A DNA stretch of 64,000 nt, from NCBI RefSeq assembly GCF_900110755.1, contig NZ_FOFF01000007.1, positions 1-64,000 on the forward strand. Direction: 5' to 3'. Shown piece after piece: positions 7,519 to 18,474 of the stretch. How positions within the stretch are numbered: position 1 is the first letter of the stretch; every line of letters starts with the position of its first letter. Below the pieces are notes generated by a model. That model made no database searches, was not told the origin of the DNA, and worked only from the letters and a program-made list of their open reading frames with translations. The DNA comes from Streptomyces sp. yr375 (GTDB taxonomy: Bacteria > Actinomycetota > Actinomycetes > Streptomycetales > Streptomycetaceae). Position numbers and translations under genes: made by a program.

Positions 7519-8013
7519 TTGTCCGCTTCCGCTTCTGCCACCGCCCGTCGTCTTGCCGCTGCCGCACTCGCGGCCGGCGCCCTGGTCTCGGTGGTGACGC
7601 TGCCGGCGTCCGCGGCCGACCATGTCCGTCCGCAGCGCCCGAAGGTGGAGATCTCGAAGGTCCAGTACGACTCTCCGGGACGTGAGGACCGTTCCCAGCG
7701 CTCGCTGAACAAGGAGTGGGTGGAGCTGACCAACACCACCCGCGACCGGGTCAACCTCGACGGCTGGACCCTCGAGAACAGCGACGGCTACACCTACACC
7801 TTCCACCACTACAAGCTGGACGGCCGGGCCACGGTCCGCATCCACACCGGTGAGGGCCGCGACACCCGCAACGACCTCTACCTGGACCGGCGCAACTACG
7901 CGTGGGACAACCACTCCGACTCCGCCACCCTGCGCACCGACCGCGGCCGCCTCGTCGACGAGGAGACCTGGGGCCGCAACCGCAACCACCACGGCGGCGG
8001 CCACCACCACTGA
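7519..8013 (+). CDS. Secreted lamin-tail-domain (LTD) protein
   Basis: This 164-aa protein starts at a TTG preceded by AGGGGA with 5-nt spacing. It has a signal peptide (Arg-Arg, then alanine-rich hydrophobic core, cleaved near SAAD). The mature part has the immunoglobulin-like LTD pattern: VEISKVQYDSPG, NKEWVELTNTT, NLDGWTLENSDG, RVHIHTGEG-type strand and NYAWDNHSDSATLRT. LTDs are extracellular beta-sandwiches often linked to nucleases or surface binding; here the domain stands alone. The C-terminus is His-rich (GGGHHH), which may bind metal. Function is unknown beyond secretion. Confidence 0.8.
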   Translation: MSASASATARRLAAAALAAGALVSVVTLPASAADHVRPQRPKVEISKVQYDSPGREDRSQRSLNKEWVELTNTTRDRVNLDGWTLENSDGYTYTFHHYKLDGRATVRIHTGEGRDTRNDLYLDRRNYAWDNHSDSATLRTDRGRLVDEETWGRNRNHHGGGHHH

Positions 8014-8044
8014 CGTAACCGACGTCACTGACGTCACTGACGTC

Positions 8045-8082
8045 GCGGCGCGCTCGGCCCTCGACAGGGCCGGGCGCGCCGC
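8045..8082. terminator. Strong GC hairpin between convergent genes
   Basis: GCGGCGCGC (8045-8053) pairs with GCGCGCCGC (8074-8082), with a further CGGCCC/GGGCCG stem inside. It separates the convergent secreted-protein genes ending at 8013 and 8134 and can serve both strands. It is followed by three direct copies of TTCTTCGCG (8083-8109). Confidence 0.7.
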
Positions 8083-8133
8083 TTCTTCGCGTTCTTCGCG
8101 TTCTTCGCGCGCGTTATGTCGTTCGCGTTCGCG

Positions 8134-8913
8134 TCATCTCGATCGAAGCTGCTTTACGCCGTCCGGCTCGAAGTCGTAGACGTAGTCGTTGAGTCGGAGG
8201 CCGTCGACCGCGCCGATCCACATGGAGTCTCGGCCCTTGCCCACCGCGACCGTGTAGACGGTCGGCTTGGCGTTGAGGGTGGTGAACGAGGCCTTCAACT
8301 GGGCGAAGGTGCACTGCGCGGCCTGCGTGCAGCTCGTCTCGCCGCCCGTGAGGTACCAGCGGCCGGTCGTCGTGGCGTCGATGAACGGGCTCCAGCCGCT
8401 CGAGATCGGGGACGCGGCCGGTACCCACACCACCGTGGAGTAGGTGTCGGCGGGCAGTGTCGGGACGTTCGGGTTGATCTCGATCCTGATGTTCGGCATG
8501 TTCGTCGGGCCGCCGTAGCCGATGTTCTCGTTCGTCTGGAAGACGTGGAAACCGACCCGGCGCAGGCTCAGCAGCGACTTACCGAAGAAGTCCACTTCGT
8601 TGCCGAAGTCGACCTTCTCGCTGGGAATGCCCAGATTGGTGGAGCGGTCTGCCACCTCGATGCCCAGGCTGCCCCGTCCGTACGGCGGTCTCGCGGTCGT
8701 GCCCGTCACGCCGAACGGGCCGTACGGGCCGTTGCGGAGTTCGGCGACCGGGGAGCCGATCGTGTTGCGGGCGATCACGCCCCAGTGGTCCGGGCGGGCT
8801 CGGTTGTCGTTCGTGTCGGCGGCGGCCGATCCCGGGAGGATCGCGGCGATGACGGCGACCAGCAGGGCGGCCACAAGCACCGTTCCCCGCCTCACGCCAA
8901 AGCGAGCTTTCAC
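8134..8913 (-). CDS. Secreted protein of unknown function
   Basis: This 259-aa protein has a clear signal peptide: basic N-terminus, hydrophobic VLVAALLVAVIAAILPG, cleavage near SAAAD. The mature domain contains a repeated N/G-rich beta pattern, the motif VDFGNEVDFFGKSLLSL and a conserved-looking Cys pair (TSCTQAAQCTF) that could form a disulphide. I do not recognise a family. The GTG at 8913 is chosen because AAGGAG lies 5 nt upstream of it; the GTG at 8919 would overlap that ribosome binding site. It is convergent with the LTD gene. Confidence 0.75.
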   Translation of the reverse strand: MKARFGVRRGTVLVAALLVAVIAAILPGSAAADTNDNRARPDHWGVIARNTIGSPVAELRNGPYGPFGVTGTTARPPYGRGSLGIEVADRSTNLGIPSEKVDFGNEVDFFGKSLLSLRRVGFHVFQTNENIGYGGPTNMPNIRIEINPNVPTLPADTYSTVVWVPAASPISSGWSPFIDATTTGRWYLTGGETSCTQAAQCTFAQLKASFTTLNAKPTVYTVAVGKGRDSMWIGAVDGLRLNDYVYDFEPDGVKQLRSR

Positions 8914-9041
8914 GCGCACTCCTTGTTGGAGGGTGTAGGGAACGGCCAGATTATATTACGCTCCGTAGTTGTAGTGATACGACATGCGGTGAATGTGTGA
9001 TTTCCGATCGTGGGATCTTACGGTTGGTGACCACGCGCCAA

Positions 9042-9068
9042 AGGCCCCCGACCGTCGGTCGAGGGCCC
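9042..9068 (-). terminator. Terminator after the YIP1-like gene
   Basis: The stem GGCCCCCGACC / GGTCGAGGGCC (9043-9053 with 9057-9067) has one mismatch and a 3-nt loop. On the minus strand it is followed by TTTGG. It lies 26 bp beyond the stop at 9094. Confidence 0.65.
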
Positions 9069-9093
9069 TCACCGTGGGGTATCGGTCGGCGTA

Positions 9094-10134
9094 CTAGAAC
9101 GTCCCCAGCTTCACGATCGACAGCAGTGCGATCAGTTGGATCGACGACGCGCCCAGTGCCTTCGGCCAGGGCAGGTCGTGGGAGCGGGCGACCATCAGGG
9201 TCAGGAGGGCGCCGGCCGCCACCCAGGTCGCCCAGCCGAGGATTTGGACGAACGACGCGTCGCCGCCGAAGAACATCGCGACGACCAGGCGTGGCGCGTC
9301 CGTCAGGGACATGATCAGCATGGAGAGGCCGACCGTCGGCTGCCACGCGCCGTCGCCGCCGAGCTGGCGGGCCAGGGTGTGGGTGACCACGCCCAGCACG
9401 AAGGAGCTGAGCACCATCGCGACGGACGTCGTCAGGACGATCGGGATGGCGTTGGAGAGCTTCGCGTTGATCGCGTCCGTGCGGGCGCCGTCGAAGCCGA
9501 AGACCGCGAGCAGGCCGTAGAGGAACGTCACGACGAGGGCGGGGCCCCACATCGTGTAGTCCCGCATCTGGAGGAACGTCTGCTGGGGGGCGAGGACGAT
9601 GCCCTTCAGCAGCTCCTTCCACGGCAGGCGCGGACCGATCGGGCCGGCCGGGGCCGCACCGGCGGGGTACGTACCCCCCTGGTCGTACGGGTCGTACTGG
9701 TTCTGCTGGTTGGGCCGGCCGTGCTGGTTCTGGTCGTCGATCGAGAAGGCCTGGGTGTGACCCGGGTTGTTCGCCGCGTACGGGTCGTACGAGGCGCCAC
9801 CGCCCGTAGGACCGCCGGGACCGCCGGGAGCGCCGTACGGGGCCGCGTCGCCGCCGAAGTACTCCGGCTCCTCGCCGCCCTGGCCGCCGCCGTTCGCCTG
9901 CGGCCACTGGCCGCCGCCCGTGCCCGGGCCGCCGTACTGCGGCCGCTGCTGCGGCGGGTACGGCTGCTGGGCCGACGGGTAGCCGTACGAAGGCCCCGAG
10001 GGGCCCGAGGGCGCCGACGGTCCTGAGGACCGCGACGGTCCCTGGGGCGCCTGCTGCCCGTACGGAGCTTGTTGCGGTCGTGCTTGCGGGGCGCGGTCGT
10101 TACGACCGCCGCGTCCGATCCTGAATCCAGCCAC
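9094..10134 (-). CDS. YIP1-family membrane protein with Pro/Gly/Gln-rich N-terminus
   Basis: This 346-aa protein has about 165 disordered residues rich in P, G, Q and Y (repeats of PYGQQ and YGGPG type), then a five-helix Yip1-like domain. The membrane segments include ALVVTFLYGLLAVFGF, ALSNAIPIVLTTSVAMVL and ASSIQLIALLSIVKLG. It has been annotated as YIP1 in actinobacteria from this pattern; its role is unknown. GTG at 10134 (MAGFRIGRGGRND) is preferred because upstream residues are arginine-rich and unlike a real start. Its proline-rich tract resembles those of the genes at 21.8-22.1, 24.8-25.4 and 47.5 kb. Confidence 0.75.
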   Translation of the reverse strand: MAGFRIGRGGRNDRAPQARPQQAPYGQQAPQGPSRSSGPSAPSGPSGPSYGYPSAQQPYPPQQRPQYGGPGTGGGQWPQANGGGQGGEEPEYFGGDAAPYGAPGGPGGPTGGGASYDPYAANNPGHTQAFSIDDQNQHGRPNQQNQYDPYDQGGTYPAGAAPAGPIGPRLPWKELLKGIVLAPQQTFLQMRDYTMWGPALVVTFLYGLLAVFGFDGARTDAINAKLSNAIPIVLTTSVAMVLSSFVLGVVTHTLARQLGGDGAWQPTVGLSMLIMSLTDAPRLVVAMFFGGDASFVQILGWATWVAAGALLTLMVARSHDLPWPKALGASSIQLIALLSIVKLGTF

Positions 10135-10286
10135 GCCTTCGAACGTACCTGGTCCCGCACGGTGAAGTACCGGGGCCGCCGTTCGCGTACGGCTTTGCTG
10201 CCGAGCTGTGACATCCCCTAAGGGGAGCAACTGGCTTGGTGTCAGGGGTCCGTCGGGGGCCGGTGAGGGGTTTGTGCGGGCAACGG

Positions 10287-10323
10287 CGACGCCCCCGCGT
10301 CCGGGTGGGACACAGGGGCGTCG
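10287..10323 (-). terminator. Possible terminator after the Fe-S oxidoreductase
   Basis: CGACGCCCC (10287-10295) pairs with GGGGCGTCG (10315-10323) across a 19-nt loop, 39 bp beyond the stop at 10362. There is no T-run, as is common in Streptomyces. Confidence 0.45.
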
Positions 10324-10361
10324 ATACGGCCGTTCGGGCTACCGCTGACCTCGTCGGCCGC

Positions 10362-12653
10362 TCACTTCACCGGCTGCGGCTCCGGCTCGCTCTCCGCGTC
10401 CGTCTCGCCCGTCGGGGGCTCGTCGTCGACCGGGGTCTTGACCGACTCCAGGAGGAGCTGGGAGACGTCCACGACCTGGATGGACTCCTTGGCCTTGCCC
10501 TCGTTCTTCTTGCCGTTGACCGAGTCGGTCAGCATGACGAGGCAGAACGGGCAGGCCGTCGAGACGATGTCGGGGTTGAGCGAGAGGGCCTCGTCGACGC
10601 GCTCGTTGTTGATGCGCTTGCCGATCCGCTCCTCCATCCACATCCGCGCGCCGCCCGCGCCGCAGCAGAAGCCGCGCTCCTTGTGGCGGTGCATCTCCTC
10701 GTTCCGCAGGCCCGGGACGCTCGCGATGATCTCGCGCGGGGGCGTGTAGATCTTGTTGTGGCGGCCCAGGTAGCACGGGTCGTGGTAGGTGATGATGCCC
10801 TCGACCGGGGTCACCGGGATCAGCTTGCCGTCGTCCACCAGGCGCTGGAGCAGTTGGGTGTGGTGGATGACCTCGTAGTCGCCGCCGATCTGCGGGTACT
10901 CGTTGCCGATCGTGTTGAGGCAGTGCGGGCAGGTCGCGACGATCTTCTTCGCCGACCTCGGCTTCTTCGACTCGGGCGTGACGTTGCCCTCGTCGTCCGT
11001 CTCCTCGCCGAACGCCATGTTCAGCGCGGCCACGTTCTCCATGCCGAGCTCCTGGAACAGGGGCTCGTTGCCGAGGCGGCGGGCGGAGTCGCCGGTGCAC
11101 TTCTCGTCGCCGCCCATGATCGCGAACTTGACGCCCGCGATGTGCAGCAGCTCGGCGAACGCCTTCGTCGTCTTCTTCGCGCGGTCTTCCAGCGCGCCCG
11201 CGCAGCCGACCCAGTACAGGTACTCGACCTCGGTCAGGTCCTCGATGTCCTTGCCGACGACCGGGACCTCGAACTCGACCTCCTTGAGCCACTCCAGGCG
11301 CTGCTTCTTCGCCAGGCCCCAGGGGTTGCCCTTCTTCTCCAGGTTCTTGAGCATCGTGCCCGCCTCGGACGGGAACGCGGACTCGATCATCACCTGGTAG
11401 CGGCGCATGTCGACGATGTGGTCGACGTGCTCGATGTCCACCGGGCACTGCTCGACGCAGGCGCCGCAGGTGGTGCAGGACCACAGGACGTCCGGGTCGA
11501 TGACGCCGTTCTCCTCGGCGGTGCCGATCAGCGGGCGCTCGGCCTCGGCCAGCGCGGCGGCCGGGACGTCCTTCAGGGCCTCCGCCGACGCCTTCTCGTC
11601 GCCCTCGGCGGTCTTGCCGCCGCCGGCCAGCAGGTAGGGGGCCTTGGCGTGGGCGTGGTCCCGCAGGGACATGATCAGGAGCTTGGGGGAGAGGGGCTTG
11701 CCGGTGTTCCAGGCCGGGCACTGCGACTGGCAGCGGCCGCACTCGGTGCAGGTGGAGAAGTCCAGCAGGCCCTTCCAGGAGAACTGCTCGACCTGGGAGA
11801 CGCCGAAGACGTCGTCGTCGCCCGGGTCGGTGAAGTCGATCGGCTTGCCGCCGGACGTCATCGGCAGGAGGCCGCCCAGGGCCGTTCCGCCGGTCGCTTC
11901 GCGCTTGAACCAGATGTTCGGGAACGCCAGGAAGCGGTGCCAGGCCACACCCATGTTGGTGTTGAGCGAGACCACGATCATCCACACGAACGACGTGCCG
12001 ATCTTGATCGTCGCGACCAGGTAGACCAGGTTCTGCAGCGCGCTCACGCTCAGGCCCTTGAAGGCCAGCACCAGCGGGTACGAGGCGAAGTAGCCGGCCT
12101 CGTAGTGGTCCACGTGGTGCAGCGCGCCCTCCAGGCCCCGCAGCACGTAGATCGCGAGGCCGATGGTGAGGATGACGTACTCGACGAAGTAGGCCTGGCC
12201 GGCCTTCGAGCCCGTGAAGCGGGACTTGCGGCCCGCGCGCGAGGGCAGGCTCAGCAGGCGGATCACGATGAGGACGGCGATGCCCAGGATCGTCATCACG
12301 CCGATGAACTCGATGTAGAGCTCGAACGGCAGGAACTCGCCGATGACCGGCAGCACCCAGTCGGCCTTGAAGAGCTGGCCGAAGGCCTGGGCGAGGGTCG
12401 GCGGCAGCGTCAGGAAGCCGACGGCCACGAACCAGTGGGCGAAGCCCACGATGCCCCAGCGGTTCATCCGCGTGTGGCCGAGGAACTCCCGCACCAGCGT
12501 CACACTGCGCGCGTAGGGATTGTCTGTCCGGGCTCCGGCCGGGACCGGCTGGCCCAGTTTGAAGTACCGGACGAACTGACCGATGGCGCGTGCGAGGAGC
12601 GCGACGCCGACCACGGTCAGGACCAGCGACACGATGATCGCGGCGAGTTGCAT
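10362..12653 (-). CDS. Membrane (Fe-S) oxidoreductase, EtfD / heterodisulfide-reductase-like
   Basis: This 763-aa protein has an N-terminal membrane part (about residues 1-235, roughly six helices, His residues suited to heme). Two 4Fe-4S motifs follow: C302-x2-C305-x2-C308-x3-C312 and C393-x2-C396-x2-C399-x3-C403. Two CCG (HdrB-type) cysteine domains come next, with VGCAGALED, CPHCLNT, DPCYLGRHN and FCCGAGGARMW. This order matches mycobacterial EtfD, which passes electrons from ETF in fatty-acid beta-oxidation to the quinone pool. Function in this organism is inferred. The C-terminal 40 residues are acidic and disordered. It is transcribed alone, with an operator-like palindrome 40 bp upstream. 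Confidence 0.88.
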   Translation of the reverse strand: MQLAAIIVSLVLTVVGVALLARAIGQFVRYFKLGQPVPAGARTDNPYARSVTLVREFLGHTRMNRWGIVGFAHWFVAVGFLTLPPTLAQAFGQLFKADWVLPVIGEFLPFELYIEFIGVMTILGIAVLIVIRLLSLPSRAGRKSRFTGSKAGQAYFVEYVILTIGLAIYVLRGLEGALHHVDHYEAGYFASYPLVLAFKGLSVSALQNLVYLVATIKIGTSFVWMIVVSLNTNMGVAWHRFLAFPNIWFKREATGGTALGGLLPMTSGGKPIDFTDPGDDDVFGVSQVEQFSWKGLLDFSTCTECGRCQSQCPAWNTGKPLSPKLLIMSLRDHAHAKAPYLLAGGGKTAEGDEKASAEALKDVPAAALAEAERPLIGTAEENGVIDPDVLWSCTTCGACVEQCPVDIEHVDHIVDMRRYQVMIESAFPSEAGTMLKNLEKKGNPWGLAKKQRLEWLKEVEFEVPVVGKDIEDLTEVEYLYWVGCAGALEDRAKKTTKAFAELLHIAGVKFAIMGGDEKCTGDSARRLGNEPLFQELGMENVAALNMAFGEETDDEGNVTPESKKPRSAKKIVATCPHCLNTIGNEYPQIGGDYEVIHHTQLLQRLVDDGKLIPVTPVEGIITYHDPCYLGRHNKIYTPPREIIASVPGLRNEEMHRHKERGFCCGAGGARMWMEERIGKRINNERVDEALSLNPDIVSTACPFCLVMLTDSVNGKKNEGKAKESIQVVDVSQLLLESVKTPVDDEPPTGETDAESEPEPQPVK

Positions 12654-12694
12654 TTCGGGGCTCCTCGGGCCTGGCGAGGGGACTTCGGTGGAGA

Positions 12695-12708
12695 TTACTA
12701 AGCGGTAA
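12695..12708 (-). promoter_or_regulatory. Imperfect palindrome upstream of the Fe-S oxidoreductase
   Basis: TTACTAAGCGGTAA has outer TTAC/GTAA arms and sits in a short AT-richer patch 42 bp before the ATG. This size and form is typical of TetR-family operators. The regulator is not in this window, so binding is only suggested. Confidence 0.35.
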
Positions 12709-12881
12709 CTTATGCAGTCCGTCTGAGAGTACCCCGTATTCTCCGTCGCACTGTAGCGGGGTGCGGAGTGATCTCAGTCGCTGAGGGTTGCCTCAGGAAG
12801 CGGTCGGGTTCTGGTCTGGATCCGGTCGGTGTCGGGTCGGGATCCGATCGGAATCTGGTCGTCAACCCGGCCGTGTTATTC

Positions 12882-12896
12882 GTACCAAATTGGTAC
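12882..12896 (+). promoter_or_regulatory. 15-bp palindrome before the MraY-like gene
   Basis: GTACCAA-A-TTGGTAC is a perfect inverted repeat with a single central base, within a strikingly AT-rich patch (12875-12917). TAATTT at 12905-12910 could be a -10 element, which would give a leaderless mRNA from the GTG at 12918. Operator function is inferred. Confidence 0.4.
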
Positions 12897-12917
12897 ATTT
12901 ATGACTAATTTATATCC

Positions 12918-14141
12918 GTGCTCTACGGGATCGCCGCCGCCGCCATCGCCCTGCTCCTCTCCGCCGTCCTCGCCGCGCTGCTGCGCGTGCCCGCCCTGCG
13001 CCTCGGGCTGCTCGACCGGCGGCAGCAGCGGCAGCGGCGGGTGCCGCTGTTCGGGGGTGTCGCCGTCGTGCTCGCCACCTGTCTCGTCGCGGTCGCCGGG
13101 GACCGGACCGGCATCGCCCCGCTCGGGGACGGCATCGAGGTGCTGCTCGTCGCCGCGGGCGCTGTCGCCGCGCTCGGGCTGGTCGCGGACGTGTGGCGGC
13201 TCAAGGTGCGCTTCCTCGTCCTCGGTACGGCGATCGCGGCGGCCTTCGTGGTGCCGTACGGCGACACCGGGGTCGTCTCCGGGGCGGTGGGCGTCGGCTG
13301 GATCACCTTCGTCGCCCTCGCCTTCAGGGCGCTCGACCACGCCGACGGGGTCGCCGGGACCGTCGGGGTCGTCACCGCCTTCGGGGTGGCCGCGTGTGTC
13401 GCCGTGGAGGTGATGGACGGGCTGGTGGTGCTGCTGAGCGTGCTCGCCGCCGCGCTGACCGGCTTCCTCATGCACAACTGGCCTCCCGCGCGCGTGGCGC
13501 TCGGCGCGTGCGGTTCGCTCTTCGCGGGCTTCCTGCTCGCCGCGGCCGCCGTGATCGCCCGCGCGGGGCACGATCCGGCCGTCGGCGCGGGCGTGCTGTT
13601 CGCGCTCACCGCCGTCGCCGGGGCCGACGCCGTCCTGGTCGCCGTGTCACGGCGGCTGGCCGGACGGCCCCTGCTGCGCGGCGCGCCCGACCACCTCGCC
13701 CACCGGCTGCGCCGCCTCGGACTCACCCCCCAGGGCGTGACCGTGCTGCTCGGCCTCGCGGCCTTCGCGGCGGTGCTCGTCGGGGTGCTGGTGCACGCGG
13801 GATGGGCGGACGCGCAGGCCGTGTGGTGGGTGGCGGGCGTGGCCGCCGTGGTCGTGCTCGGACTGCTGCGGGTCTCGGTATACGGTCCGCCACGCGCGCG
13901 TGGCGGCAGCGGCGGCGGTGGAGGCCGCCGGGGTCCCCGGCGGGGCGGCCGTGCGGACCTCCGTTCCGATGGTCGTTCCGATGCCCGTCCCGGGGCGCGT
14001 CCCGATCCTCGTCGGGCTCCGGTGTACGGGCCTCGGCGTCAATCCGAGTCCGATGTCCGTCCTCCTCGGGGTGAGGTTCGGCGGGCGGGGGGATCTGCGT
14101 CTTCGCAGGTCAACGGGGGGTTGCGTGTAAGGAACGGATAA
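12918..14141 (+). CDS. MraY/WecA-like membrane protein with altered active site
   Basis: This 407-aa protein has about ten hydrophobic segments over residues 1-315, then a basic Arg/Gly-rich tail. It aligns in outline with polyprenyl-phosphate sugar-1-phosphate transferases (glycosyltransferase family 4). RRVPLFGGVAVV corresponds to the substrate loop and ALDHADGVAG (139-148) to the NxxNxxDG motif. The usual DD pair reads A90-D91 (VADVWRLK), and the Asn residues of the second motif are Leu139 and His141/Ala142, although Asp143-Gly144 remain. It is therefore either a divergent transferase or a non-catalytic paralogue. GTG start; no ribosome binding site is visible. It sits 94 bp upstream of dnaK but is separated from it by HspR sites. 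Confidence 0.7.
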   Translation: MLYGIAAAAIALLLSAVLAALLRVPALRLGLLDRRQQRQRRVPLFGGVAVVLATCLVAVAGDRTGIAPLGDGIEVLLVAAGAVAALGLVADVWRLKVRFLVLGTAIAAAFVVPYGDTGVVSGAVGVGWITFVALAFRALDHADGVAGTVGVVTAFGVAACVAVEVMDGLVVLLSVLAAALTGFLMHNWPPARVALGACGSLFAGFLLAAAAVIARAGHDPAVGAGVLFALTAVAGADAVLVAVSRRLAGRPLLRGAPDHLAHRLRRLGLTPQGVTVLLGLAAFAAVLVGVLVHAGWADAQAVWWVAGVAAVVVLGLLRVSVYGPPRARGGSGGGGGRRGPRRGGRADLRSDGRSDARPGARPDPRRAPVYGPRRQSESDVRPPRGEVRRAGGSASSQVNGGLRVRNG

Positions 14142-14143
14142 GA

Positions 14144-14164
14144 GTTGAGTGGATGGGACTCAGG
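14144..14164 (+). promoter_or_regulatory. HAIR (HspR-binding) site 1
   Basis: GTTGAGT-N7-ACTCAGG (14144-14150 and 14158-14164) matches the CTTGAGT-N7-ACTCAAG HAIR consensus with one mismatch per arm. HspR, encoded at the end of the downstream operon, is known to bind such sites and repress dnaK operons in Streptomyces. Confidence 0.8.
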
Positions 14165-14168
14165 TCTG

Positions 14169-16736
<2,568 letters not shown>

Positions 16737-16781
16737 GCTTGACCCGACGAAGGGTTCGGCGCGGAAGGAGGGACGTCGAGG

Positions 16782-17963
16782 ATGAGCACCAAGGACTTCA
16801 TCGAGAAGGACTTCTACAAGGTCCTCGGCGTCCCCAAGGACGCCACCGAGGCGGAGATCAAGAAGGCGTACCGGAAACTCGCCCGCGAGTACCACCCGGA
16901 CGCCAACAAGGGCAACGCCAAGGCGGAGGAGCGCTTCAAGGAGATCTCCGAGGCGAACGACATCCTCGGTGACCCCAAGAAGCGCAAGGAGTACGACGAG
17001 GCACGCGCCCTCTTCGGCAACGGCGGCTTCCGTCCGGGGCCCGGCGCGGGCGGCGGCAACTTCAACTTCGACCTGGGCGACCTCTTCGGCGGCGGCCCCC
17101 AGGGCGGCGGCGGGGCGCCCGGCGGCTTCGGCGGCGGCATCGGGGACGTGTTCGGCGGCCTGTTCAACCGCGGCGGTCCGGGCACGACCCGTACCCAGCC
17201 CCGGCGCGGCCAGGACATCGACACCGAGGTCACCCTGACGTTCACGGAGGCCATCGAGGGCGCGACGGTCCCGCTGCGGATGTCCTCGCAGGCCCCCTGC
17301 AAGGCGTGTTCGGGCACCGGCGACAAGAACGGCACGCCGCGCGTGTGCCCGACCTGCGTCGGCACCGGCCAGGTCGCGCGGGGCTCGGGCGGCGGCTTCT
17401 CGCTGACCGACCCCTGCCCGGACTGCAAGGGCCGCGGCCTGATCGCCGAGCACCCCTGCCTGGACTGCAAGGGCAGCGGGCGCGCCAAGTCGTCCCGCAC
17501 CATGCAGGTCCGCATCCCGGCCGGGGTCACGGACAGCCAGCGCATCCGGCTGCGGGGCAAGGGCGCGCCGGGCGAGCGGGGCGGCCCGTCCGGCGATCTG
17601 TACGTCGTCGTACACGTCGATCCGCACCCCGTGTTCGGCCGCCGGGACGACAACCTGACGGTGACCGTGCCGGTGACGTTCACGGAGGCGGCCCTCGGCG
17701 GCGAGGTCAAGGTGCCCACGCTCGGTGGACCGTCCCTGACCCTGAAGCTGCCGCCCGGCACCCCCAATGGCCGCACCATGCGGGCGCGGGGCAAGGGCGC
17801 GTTCCGTAAGGACGGCACCCGCGGCGACCTGCTGGTCACCGTCGAGGTGAGTGTGCCGAAGGACCTGTCGGGGGAGGCTCGTGACGCACTGGAGGCGTAT
17901 CGCGAGGCGACCGCGGGTGAGGACCCGCGGGCCGAGCTGTTCGAGGCCGCGAAGGGAGCTTGA
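16782..17963 (+). CDS. dnaJ: Co-chaperone DnaJ
   Basis: This 393-aa protein has a full type I DnaJ architecture: the J domain with EYHPDANKG (HPD), a long Gly/Phe-rich linker (about 85-135), and four zinc-finger repeats CKACSGTG, CPTCVGTG, CPDCKGRG and CLDCKGSG. A C-terminal substrate-binding domain follows, ending in EVSVPKDLSGEARDAL. It stimulates DnaK ATPase activity and delivers substrates. The ATG at 16782 follows grpE by 45 bp and is preceded by GGACGTCGAGG. This is the dnaJ1-type gene of the HspR operon. Confidence 0.97.
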   Translation: MSTKDFIEKDFYKVLGVPKDATEAEIKKAYRKLAREYHPDANKGNAKAEERFKEISEANDILGDPKKRKEYDEARALFGNGGFRPGPGAGGGNFNFDLGDLFGGGPQGGGGAPGGFGGGIGDVFGGLFNRGGPGTTRTQPRRGQDIDTEVTLTFTEAIEGATVPLRMSSQAPCKACSGTGDKNGTPRVCPTCVGTGQVARGSGGGFSLTDPCPDCKGRGLIAEHPCLDCKGSGRAKSSRTMQVRIPAGVTDSQRIRLRGKGAPGERGGPSGDLYVVVHVDPHPVFGRRDDNLTVTVPVTFTEAALGGEVKVPTLGGPSLTLKLPPGTPNGRTMRARGKGAFRKDGTRGDLLVTVEVSVPKDLSGEARDALEAYREATAGEDPRAELFEAAKGA

Positions 17964-17965
17964 GC

Positions 17966-18421
17966 GTGATGGACGGCCGTCGTCGCAACCCGTACGAACT
18001 GACCGAGGAGACCCCGGTCTACGTCATCTCGGTGGCGGCCCAGCTCTCCGGCCTGCACCCGCAGACCCTGCGCCAGTACGACCGCCTGGGCCTCGTCTCC
18101 CCCGACCGCACCGCCGGCCGGGGGCGCCGCTACTCGGCCCGCGACATCGACCTGCTCCGCACGGTGCAGGCGCTGTCCCAGGACGAGGGCATCAACCTGG
18201 CCGGCATCAAGCGGATCATCGAGCTCGAGAACCAGGTGGCCGCACTGCAGTCCCGGGTCGCCGAGATGGAGGCCGCGCTGGACGGCGCGGCGACGGCGAT
18301 GCAGCAGCGGGAAGCGGCGGTGCACGCGTCGTACCGGCGGGATCTGGTGCCGTACCAGGAGGTGCAGCAGACCAGCGCGCTGGTGGTCTGGCGGCCCAAG
18401 CGGCAGCAGTCGTCGGACTGA
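17966..18421 (+). CDS. hspR: HspR, MerR-family heat-shock repressor
   Basis: This 151-aa regulator has a MerR winged helix: VISVAAQLSGLHPQTLRQYDRLGLV and GRGRRYSARDIDLLRTVQ. The helix EGINLAGIKRIIELENQV and a coiled coil for dimerisation follow. It autoregulates the operon through the two HAIR sites upstream of dnaK. GTG 17966 is preferred over TTG 17960 because GGGAG (17954-17958) has 7-nt spacing to it; ATG 17969 is also possible. The C-terminal hydrophobic tail (ALVVWRP) resembles the segment implicated in DnaK interaction in other HspR proteins. Confidence 0.96.
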   Translation: MMDGRRRNPYELTEETPVYVISVAAQLSGLHPQTLRQYDRLGLVSPDRTAGRGRRYSARDIDLLRTVQALSQDEGINLAGIKRIIELENQVAALQSRVAEMEAALDGAATAMQQREAAVHASYRRDLVPYQEVQQTSALVVWRPKRQQSSD

Positions 18422-18474
18422 GCGGATTGATCGGGCTGAGCTGACTGATCCGGCTGAGGTGTAGGGGCCGGCGG

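Noticed and set aside
10236..12701. 821-codon plus-strand ORF opposite the Fe-S oxidoreductase
   Set aside because: The minus-strand protein has clear 4Fe-4S and CCG motifs; the plus-strand product is repetitive and arginine/valine-rich.
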